DNA from: Alphaproteobacteria bacterium
Lineage (GTDB): Bacteria; Pseudomonadota; Alphaproteobacteria; Rs-D84
DNA: 10,179 nt
Direction: 5' to 3'
Assembly (NCBI GenBank): GCA_017936185.1
Contig: JAGBGA010000086.1
Span: 1-10,179 of the forward strand
In this document: positions 1 to 5,385 of the stretch, one piece after another
How the letters are laid out: the number at the start of each line of letters is the position of its first letter
How positions within the stretch are numbered: position 1 is the stretch's first letter
Translations under genes and position numbers: made by a program
Notes under the pieces: generated by a model
The model's input: the letters and a program-made list of their open reading frames with translations, nothing else
What the model was told of the DNA's origin: nothing
Databases searched by the model: none

Positions 1-173
1 AAAAAATCCTTTGTTTTTCTGCTTTTTTTGAAATCTGTTGATAAAATATGCGTGTTAATTAACAGTTGATAACTTGCACTTTTTTAACAGTTTTTAACAT
101 TTTTTTGCGGATGTTTTTTATGCTTGTTGAAAATTGTTGAAATTGGTATAATTAAATCACCCGGGGAGAGCAC
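1..173. other. AT-rich leader upstream of virB3, with short repeats
   Basis: No ORF is supported here. The stretch is rich in T tracts. It contains the palindrome GTTAATTAAC (54-63), TTAACAG at 59-65 and 84-90, a tandem pair of near-identical 10-mers (81-90 TTTTTAACAG and 91-100 TTTTTAACAT), and two copies of TTGTTGAAA exactly 10 bp apart (124-132 and 134-142). TGTTGATAA (36-44) is, on the minus strand, one base from the DnaA-box consensus TTATCCACA; AGTTGATAA (64-72) is two bases away. The role is unknown: candidates are an upstream promoter element, an operator, or the edge of a replication-related region that lies mostly outside the window. Confidence 0.5.
124..152 (+). promoter_or_regulatory. 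Predicted sigma70-type promoter of the virB3-virB4 operon
   Basis: A perfect -10 box TATAAT lies at 147-152, preceded by TGG, which makes it an extended -10. The -35 at 17-bp spacing is TTGTTG (124-129), a weak match. Predicted transcription start is near 159, giving a short leader of about 15 nt that holds the GGGGAG Shine-Dalgarno (163-168) before the ATG at 174. The two TTGTTGAAA repeats overlap the -35 and spacer, so a regulator could bind here; that is inference. Confidence 0.6.
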
Positions 174-470
174 ATGAAACAGCAAGTACTGAAAGCATTG
201 GCAAATCCAGCACATATATTTTATGTGCCGTATTCGTTGGCCGTTATGAATTTTGCAATACAATTTATTATTTATATGGTGGTTTTTATTGTGTCTTTGG
301 TCGCAACAAATGGACGGGAACCAGTTTCACCAATGTTCTTTTTGTTGTCGGTTATCGCAGTACATTCAATTATCGCAGTGTTTTCAAAACGTGACCCACA
401 ACTTGGCCAGATTGTTTCTGCAAAAATACAATTGTTTAAAAAGAAAATACCAGGAAAGTTAGCCGCATGA
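174..470 (+). CDS. virB3: VirB3 family type IV secretion inner-membrane protein
   Basis: A 98-residue protein of the VirB3 family, a small inner-membrane subunit that associates with the VirB4 ATPase in type IV secretion systems. It has the expected shape: a short N-terminal stretch with ALANPAH, followed by two hydrophobic segments at about residues 18-45 and 52-70, then the motif KRDPQLGQI and a basic lysine-rich tail. Length matches the family (roughly 90-110 residues). The ATG at 174 is chosen because GGGGAG lies five bases upstream and the promoter sits just before it. Its stop overlaps the start of virB4 by 4 bases (ATGA at 467-470), so the two are probably translationally coupled, as is usual for this pair. 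Identification rests on size, membrane pattern, the RDP-containing motif and the neighbour. I am fairly sure; no database search was possible. Confidence 0.85.
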   Translation: MKQQVLKALANPAHIFYVPYSLAVMNFAIQFIIYMVVFIVSLVATNGREPVSPMFFLLSVIAVHSIIAVFSKRDPQLGQIVSAKIQLFKKKIPGKLAA

Positions 471-2893
471 TGAATTTTGAAGGTTTTTTTGATTATTTTG
501 CCGCAAGTGGTTTATCAATAACGTTGACTGTTATTTCAATGTTGGTGGTACTTGTGTTTATAATTTTGATGGTGTATGTGCCAACATTAACGCGGAAAAT
601 TTTCCCAAAGTTTGGTTATGCAAAATATGCAAGTTATTTGCCGTTCGATACAGTTTACAGTGATAATTCAATGTCATTGACAAATGGGGCATTGGTTCGG
701 GTGTATCGTGTCGCAGGTGTACAAACAAGTATGCAAGATGATAAAACAAAAGAAAAATTCTTGGATTTGCGGGCGCAATTGTTTAATCAAATTCGTGACC
801 CAGGTGTAGTTTTGCGATTCTATATGGTTCGTGATGCGGCCGATGAAAATACAAACTATGAATTTGACCAGCCCGTCTTGCAACGCATTTATAACAAGTG
901 GAAAGGGCAGGGATTAAAGATTTTCTTGAACAGTTATTATGTCGTTATTTCTGTGTATGGCAATGATGCGCGCGCAAAGTTAAATCAATACAGTAATTAT
1001 GTTGAATCGGTCTTGGCGGCATATAAACCCCAGGTGTTGAAAAATAACAGTCGTGATAATATGGCACGTTTCTTTGGACGTATTTTGTCACCAATTTCCA
1101 AGCCAGAACCAAAATTTGCCGATAATAATATTGCAAATGTGGTGACGGTTGATGATGTGGAATTCTTGCGCGATGGTATGGTGCGATATATCAGTGGTGG
1201 TAACCAAATGTTCGCATCAATGATTTCGTTTAAAATTTCACCAGATTATCTTGATGAAGAATTCTTTGATACGGTTGCAACAATTCAAACGGAAATGATT
1301 ACGTTGAATGCTTTTCATATTATGGGAAGTGCAGATGTGGAAAGCGTATTGAGACAAAGACGCGCAACCGCCGATGAAAAACAAAAATCAACCGAAGAAC
1401 AAATTAATGTCGCACAAAGCGCAATGGATGAAAATATTTCTGGAAATCAAAGTTTGGTTAATTATTACCCGGTCTTTGTTTTGTTCGGGGCAACCCCAGA
1501 AGAATTGAAAAAATATGTTGATGAATTCAAAAAAATTGCCGCAACATTCGGTATTTCACCAGTGGTCGAAACGTTCGCGTCCAAGGTTTCTTGGTTTGCA
1601 CAAATCCCAGGTTTTGATGTATTCCCACGCAGTTTTAAGTTATTGTCACGTGCCGCCGCAATCAGTATTCCAATGTCTTCACAGCCACGTGGTATAGCAA
1701 ATTCAGATTGGGGCCCAGGACCATTGGTCGTTTTCCCAACAGCACAAGGTACACCATATCAATTCCAATTCCATGTTTCAGATAAACCGGTCGCGGTGGG
1801 GCATACAATGACAATTGGGCCAACAGGTGGTGGTAAAACAACGCTGTTTTCATTCTTAATCGCGCAAAGTTTACGTCACCCAAAATTAAAAGCGTTCTTT
1901 TTTGACCGTAACAGGGGGGCGGAAATATTTACACTTGCCGTTGGGGGAAAGTATATAACAATGCATGGAAAAGAAAAGAATTCTGATGCAATGGAAAATA
2001 CTTTCTTGACGCATTTGAATCCATTAAAAATGCCGGACAGTGCCGTTAATCGTGCGTTCTTGCGCCGGTGGTTCGCAATTATTTCAGGTCAATCAGATGC
2101 AAATTCAGCCGATGAAATTGCACGCGCGGTTTCGGTTAATTTCGATTATTTAAATGATAAAGACAGAATGTTGAAAAACCTTTGGGAAAGTTGCTTTTCA
2201 TCGTCGGGTAATATGCGAAGCGCGTTGAAAAAGTGGGTCGACCCATTGCAATATGGTGATATGTTTAATGAAGTAACAGATACACTTGATTTACATTCAA
2301 GATTAACAACGTTTGACTTTACAGATATTTTACAAGACGAAGTTTTATCGCCGGCGGTTATTTCTTATATTTTACACAGAATTAATAATATTACGGTGTC
2401 GGGGGGAAATCCGTCGCTGATTATGATTGACGAAACGGCACCAATGTTGGAAAACAAAATGTTCCGCGATAATTTTATCACAGGACTTCAAGAAGGACGT
2501 AAAAACAGACAGGCATATATGGTTGCATTCCAACGTGCAAATATTCTTGATAAGTTGGGTATTGGGGATGTGGTGCGTGGGCAAGCACAAACAGTGCTTT
2601 TTTTCCGTAATCCGGCCGCCGATGCAAATGATTATGCACATTGGAATTTAAATCCACTTGAAATGGCGTTTATCCAAGGTAAAGCATATCAAAATTTAAA
2701 AAGGGCCGTTCTTTTATCACGACCAGTTAATGGGGAATCTGTGATTTTAAATACAGAACTTGGGGGATTGGGAAATATGCTGCGGTTGTTTGAATCGGGG
2801 CGTTCGTCGGTGCTGTTGGCAGAAGAACTTTACAAAATGTATGGAAATAATTTTGTTAATGAATATTTGAAAAAACAAGGGGCCGCAGATTGA
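467..2893 (+). CDS. virB4: VirB4/TrbE-type type IV secretion ATPase
   Basis: An 808-residue member of the VirB4/TrbE/CagE ATPase family, which powers pilus assembly and substrate transfer at the inner membrane in type IV secretion. Residues about 16-38 form one hydrophobic segment, so the protein is probably membrane-anchored at its N-terminus. A central N-domain follows, then a RecA-like C-terminal ATPase domain. The Walker A motif GPTGGGKT is at residues 451-458 (nt 1817-1840). Walker B LIMIDE is at 651-656, with the catalytic Glu at 656. A conserved-looking C-terminal segment reads RGQAQTVLFFRNP. Length is typical (about 780-850). The start is ATG 467 or the adjacent ATG 470; AGGAAAG at 452-458 is a good Shine-Dalgarno for either. 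It overlaps virB3 by 4 nt and the next gene by one. All catalytic motifs are intact, so the enzyme is likely functional. The other VirB components are not in this window. Confidence 0.95.
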   Translation: MMNFEGFFDYFAASGLSITLTVISMLVVLVFIILMVYVPTLTRKIFPKFGYAKYASYLPFDTVYSDNSMSLTNGALVRVYRVAGVQTSMQDDKTKEKFLDLRAQLFNQIRDPGVVLRFYMVRDAADENTNYEFDQPVLQRIYNKWKGQGLKIFLNSYYVVISVYGNDARAKLNQYSNYVESVLAAYKPQVLKNNSRDNMARFFGRILSPISKPEPKFADNNIANVVTVDDVEFLRDGMVRYISGGNQMFASMISFKISPDYLDEEFFDTVATIQTEMITLNAFHIMGSADVESVLRQRRATADEKQKSTEEQINVAQSAMDENISGNQSLVNYYPVFVLFGATPEELKKYVDEFKKIAATFGISPVVETFASKVSWFAQIPGFDVFPRSFKLLSRAAAISIPMSSQPRGIANSDWGPGPLVVFPTAQGTPYQFQFHVSDKPVAVGHTMTIGPTGGGKTTLFSFLIAQSLRHPKLKAFFFDRNRGAEIFTLAVGGKYITMHGKEKNSDAMENTFLTHLNPLKMPDSAVNRAFLRRWFAIISGQSDANSADEIARAVSVNFDYLNDKDRMLKNLWESCFSSSGNMRSALKKWVDPLQYGDMFNEVTDTLDLHSRLTTFDFTDILQDEVLSPAVISYILHRINNITVSGGNPSLIMIDETAPMLENKMFRDNFITGLQEGRKNRQAYMVAFQRANILDKLGIGDVVRGQAQTVLFFRNPAADANDYAHWNLNPLEMAFIQGKAYQNLKRAVLLSRPVNGESVILNTELGGLGNMLRLFESGRSSVLLAEELYKMYGNNFVNEYLKKQGAAD

Positions 2894-3519
2894 TGAAAAA
2901 TTGTGTGGTTGGGGGGCGTCTTGTTTTTGCTTTATTGTGTATGTTTCCATTGTCTTTGTTGGCCGATGATTGTTTGCAATTTAAAAAAATTCCGCGGGTG
3001 ATACTTGATGTGCCAGATTGGAATAAAACCGTTGTTCAACCCAAAGAATCAATGGATATGTGGCATGGAAATGTTGTTGCGACTTTGATTGATAATTATA
3101 ATATTGTTGCAGATGTTAACAAGGTAAATGATGGGTACTGTGTCGGAATAAAGTCTGTTGATGCGATTGTCGGATATAATGACTTTGTTGTGCAAATTGA
3201 TATAACGCATAAACCAGATTCATGTCAATATAATGCAATTTTGGCACATGAAGATAAACATATAAAAACTTATTTATCTGTAATTGATGATTTTAAACCA
3301 GATTTACAAAAGTCGGTCTTTGCCGCCGCAGATTCAATAATGCCGATATTTGTAAAAGATATTGATGATGTTGATGTGGCCGTTAATAATATTAATAATA
3401 AATTACAAAATCATCCGGATTTAATTATAGTAAAACAAAAATTGCGCGCCGCCGAAGAAATAAGAAATAAAAAAATCGACCAAGATGAAGATAATAAAGA
3501 TTTAAAAAAATGTTTGTAA
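2893..3519 (+). CDS. Secreted protein with HExxH zinc-peptidase motif (possibly DUF922-like)
   Basis: A 208-residue exported protein of unknown function. The N-terminus is a clear signal peptide: a short n-region ending in Arg9, a hydrophobic core at about 10-24, and a likely signal peptidase I cut after LLA (24/25). The motif HEDKH (residues 119-123) fits the HExxH zinc-binding and catalytic signature and is preceded by an aliphatic stretch (AIL), as in true zinc peptidases. It resembles the layout of DUF922-type putative secreted zinc proteases; that assignment is from memory and unverified. The mature part has four Cys (27, 83, 111, 207), enough for two disulfides in the periplasm. The C-terminal 40 residues are highly charged and probably helical. 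The longer reading begins with TTG at 2890; ATG 2893 is preferred, overlapping the virB4 stop by one base (TGATG), with AAGGGG at 2877-2882 as ribosome site. Placement suggests co-expression with virB3-virB4, perhaps for envelope or pilus processing (inference). Confidence 0.75.
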   Translation: MKNCVVGGRLVFALLCMFPLSLLADDCLQFKKIPRVILDVPDWNKTVVQPKESMDMWHGNVVATLIDNYNIVADVNKVNDGYCVGIKSVDAIVGYNDFVVQIDITHKPDSCQYNAILAHEDKHIKTYLSVIDDFKPDLQKSVFAAADSIMPIFVKDIDDVDVAVNNINNKLQNHPDLIIVKQKLRAAEEIRNKKIDQDEDNKDLKKCL

Positions 3520-3550
3520 AAAAAAATCCCCAATGATGGGGACTTTTTTT
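3518..3550. terminator. Bidirectional intrinsic terminator between virB operon and fabZ
   Basis: The hairpin pairs TCCCC (3527-3531) with GGGGA (3538-3542) around the loop AATGAT. It is flanked by nine A (3518-3526) on the left and seven T (3544-3550) on the right, so both strands show a stem followed by a U tract. It lies between the stop codons of two converging genes and overlaps both, the usual site for a shared terminator. Confidence 0.85.
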
Positions 3551-3989
3551 ATTCGGTTGTTTTTTGTAACACCGCGGTAAATGTTGATTCGGCAACTTTC
3601 TTGCCGCCAACCATTGCAATGCCATGAAATTTGTATAATTTCATTTTGGTCATTAATAGTTCAACATGTAATTCAAGTTTGTCGCCCGGACGAACCATGT
3701 GTGAAAACTTAATCTTTTCCATTGTGGTGAAATAACCAAGCATATCTTTGCGTTCTTCGTTGCTGAGACGTTTAAACGCAACAAAGCATGCGGTTTGGGC
3801 CAAGGCTTCGACCTGTAAAACGCCCGGCATAATTGGATTGCCAGGAAAATGACCCGAACACCAGAATTCATCGTCGCGAACATATTTTACACCAACAGCA
3901 CTGGTGTCATTGTATTCGCGAACTTCATCAATTAAACGCATGTCGCCACGATGTGGTATTATTTTTTCAATTTCTTGTGCGTTAATCAT
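3549..3989 (-). CDS. fabZ: 3-hydroxyacyl-ACP dehydratase FabZ
   Basis: A 146-residue cytoplasmic hot-dog-fold enzyme that dehydrates 3-hydroxyacyl-ACP to trans-2-enoyl-ACP in fatty acid synthesis; it competes with LpxA and LpxD for 3-hydroxyacyl-ACP. The signature HFPGNPIMPGVLQVEALAQ is present: catalytic His47 lies in HFPG and the second catalytic residue is Glu61, the family's usual 14-residue spacing. The N-terminal IPHRGDMRLID also fits FabZ (commonly IPHRYPFLLID), although GDM replaces the usual YPF. Length matches FabZ (about 145-160) rather than the longer FabA. ATG 3989 is supported by AAGGGA at 4004-3999, nine bases upstream. It is the last gene of an lpxD-small ORF-fabZ run and ends in the shared terminator. 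lpxA, which often follows fabZ, is absent. Confidence 0.96.
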   Translation of the reverse strand: MINAQEIEKIIPHRGDMRLIDEVREYNDTSAVGVKYVRDDEFWCSGHFPGNPIMPGVLQVEALAQTACFVAFKRLSNEERKDMLGYFTTMEKIKFSHMVRPGDKLELHVELLMTKMKLYKFHGIAMVGGKKVAESTFTAVLQKTTE

Positions 3990-4006
3990 AATTTATTTTC
4001 CCTTGG

Positions 4007-4141
4007 TTATTTTTGTTTGGACATCATACTGTCTTCAATTAAAATTTTTATTTTTGGCTTTAATGAAAATCTGTCATCTTGCATTTTTTGCAAAATGCGT
4101 TTTGGTGGGTAAATACGAATAATGTTTTTATTATTAATCAT
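4007..4141 (-). CDS. Small unrecognised ORF (44 residues) between lpxD and fabZ
   Basis: An ATG-started 44-residue reading frame that begins 9 bases after the lpxD stop and ends 17 bases before the fabZ start, so it fills the gap as a normal operon member would. The product is very basic and begins MINNKNIIRIYPPKR; the middle holds KPKIKILIED and it ends in SKQK. There is no signal peptide or membrane segment. Lys/Arg/Ile richness could suit an RNA-binding or ribosome-associated peptide, but I do not recognise it and assign no function. There is no clear Shine-Dalgarno upstream of 4141, so translation may depend on coupling to lpxD. The fabZ ribosome site lies just past its stop. The alternative is a non-coding intergenic stretch, since AT-rich sequence can stay open over this length by chance. 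Confidence 0.45.
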   Translation of the reverse strand: MINNKNIIRIYPPKRILQKMQDDRFSLKPKIKILIEDSMMSKQK

Positions 4142-4150
4142 TTGTGTGAA

Positions 4151-5197
4151 TCAACTTTTTTTTACGTTTTTGCGAATCCATGCATAGTGACGCATAAATT
4201 CAGTTCCCGGACCCGCCGGATAACCCATGTGTGATTCACCATCTGGGATATTACGGAAAACACCACTGTTTGCGCCAACAGATGCATCGTTACCAATATG
4301 AACACCGTTCGCAACACCAACATGACCACCCAATAATGCCCGGTCGCCAATAACAACACCACCGGCAAGACCAACGCCACTGGCCAAGAAACATTCAGAA
4401 CCAATTATTACACCATGTGCAATTTGACAAAGGTTGTCAATCTTGGTTCCGTCGCCAATGCATGTGTCGGTCATCGCACCGCGGTCAATGCATGTGTTCG
4501 CACCAACAGATACACGTTCGCCAATTACAACACGACCAACATGTGGAATGAATATATTCTTGCCATTTTGGCGGGTGTAACCAAAACCGTCTTTGCCAAT
4601 AATTGCCCCAGAATTTATAACACAGTCCGCGCCAATGGTGGCGTTTTCAATGTGGGCACCACTTTGTACAATTGTGCCACGACCCAATACAACGTTGCGA
4701 CCAATGTATGCGTATGGATATATCTTGACACCCGGTTCAATTACCGCGCCACGTTCAATTGTGGCAAATTGGCCGACGTAACATGTGCGCTTTTTACGGA
4801 AAAATACGCCGCGGTCGATATGGGAATTCTTGCTGATGCCAAAGCGTGGTTTTTCTTTGTAGATTTCGCCCAATATTTTGACGATGTTTCCACGTGGACT
4901 GTCGGTGATTAACAGTGTTGTACCTTTTGGGGCATGCTTTGCCATTTCGGGTTGAACCAATATTACCGTTGCACGTGTGTTTTCAAGAACAGATACAGGT
5001 AAAATTTTAAAAGCATTACTGTTCTGTTCAGTTGAATAAAATGCCAATTGACCCGAACGGGCGTCCGCAATCGGGGCAACACCACGTACAGGTTCATTTG
5101 GATTTCCACGTAATTCAAGACCAAATTTCTTGGCCAGTTCGCCCGCGGTCGTTTTACTTGCACTGGGGCCAAATAAAGATTTTATTATTTTCATCAT
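4151..5197 (-). CDS. lpxD: UDP-3-O-(3-hydroxyacyl)glucosamine N-acyltransferase LpxD
   Basis: A 348-residue cytoplasmic acyltransferase that adds the second, N-linked 3-hydroxyacyl chain from ACP to UDP-3-O-acyl-GlcN, the third step of lipid A synthesis. Residues about 17-115 form the LpxD-type N-terminal uridine-binding domain (AGELAKKFGLELRG, then LAFYST). Residues about 120-315 are left-handed beta-helix hexapeptide repeats. GKDGFGY (201-207) and IDRGAMTDT followed by KIDNLCQIAHG carry the LpxD signature; His261 in QIAHG is the expected catalytic base. Length matches the family (about 340). The frame stays open to 5428 but that would run into nusA and adds a non-homologous Lys/Phe-rich leader; ATG 5197 (or the adjacent 5194) gives the family N-terminus. 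No Shine-Dalgarno precedes it and a TATAAT lies only nine bases upstream, suggesting a leaderless mRNA. bamA, the common upstream neighbour, is missing. Confidence 0.95.
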   Translation of the reverse strand: MMKIIKSLFGPSASKTTAGELAKKFGLELRGNPNEPVRGVAPIADARSGQLAFYSTEQNSNAFKILPVSVLENTRATVILVQPEMAKHAPKGTTLLITDSPRGNIVKILGEIYKEKPRFGISKNSHIDRGVFFRKKRTCYVGQFATIERGAVIEPGVKIYPYAYIGRNVVLGRGTIVQSGAHIENATIGADCVINSGAIIGKDGFGYTRQNGKNIFIPHVGRVVIGERVSVGANTCIDRGAMTDTCIGDGTKIDNLCQIAHGVIIGSECFLASGVGLAGGVVIGDRALLGGHVGVANGVHIGNDASVGANSGVFRNIPDGESHMGYPAGPGTEFMRHYAWIRKNVKKS

Positions 5198-5206
5198 AGT
5201 GGTTCG

Positions 5207-5235
5207 ATTATAGATAAAAAAATTTAAATTTGCCA
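5207..5235 (-). promoter_or_regulatory. Predicted lpxD promoter, with start site at the ATG
   Basis: On the minus strand TATAAT lies at 5212-5207. The best -35 at 17-bp spacing is TGGCAA (5235-5230), a poor match to TTGACA. The transcription start expected from this -10 is near 5200, three bases before the lpxD ATG at 5197. It is back to back with the nusA promoter. Confidence 0.5.
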
Positions 5236-5261
5236 CTGTTTTATAAAATATTGTTTTTTTC

Positions 5262-5289
5262 TTGCCTTTTGATATTTCGAATATATAAT
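5262..5289 (+). promoter_or_regulatory. Predicted nusA-infB promoter
   Basis: The -35 TTGCCT (5262-5267, four of six consensus bases) is followed at 16 bp by a perfect -10 TATAAT (5284-5289). The predicted start is near 5296, giving a leader of about 90 nt before nusA. That leader includes the 13-bp hairpin at 5315-5346 and an AAGGAG ribosome site at 5373-5378. Confidence 0.55.
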
Positions 5290-5314
5290 AAGTGTTGTTC
5301 TTAAATAATTTTTT

Positions 5315-5346
5315 AAGGGCGGGGTTCGGGAAAGAATCCCGCTCTT
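5315..5346 (+). promoter_or_regulatory. Stable hairpin in the nusA 5' leader
   Basis: AAGGGCGGGGTTC (5315-5327) pairs with GAATCCCGCTCTT (5334-5346) around the loop GGGAAA: 13 pairs, of which two are G-U. It is strikingly GC-rich against an AT-rich background. No T tract follows on either strand, so it is not a simple intrinsic terminator. It sits downstream of the predicted nusA start site and ends 26 bases before the ribosome site, so an mRNA-level role (stability, processing or control of nusA) is plausible. No known riboswitch family is recognised. Confidence 0.6.
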
Positions 5347-5385
5347 TCAATAAGACATGTAAAATAAACGCAAAGGAGTATATAG

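Noticed and set aside
1..30. A6 and T7 tracts suggesting the end of an upstream terminator
   Set aside because: No complementary stem arms are visible within the window.
2890..2892. TTG start for the secreted HExxH protein
   Set aside because: The ATG three bases later gives the same signal peptide and a better start codon; the TTG lies inside the virB4 end.
3904..4122. 72-codon plus-strand ORF across the fabZ start
   Set aside because: It overlaps fabZ antisense and the small ORF region, with no ribosome site.
4415..4912. 165-codon plus-strand ORF opposite lpxD
   Set aside because: It is antisense to the hexapeptide repeats of LpxD, has no ribosome site, and its Thr/Asn/Val-rich product is what antisense reading of those repeats gives.
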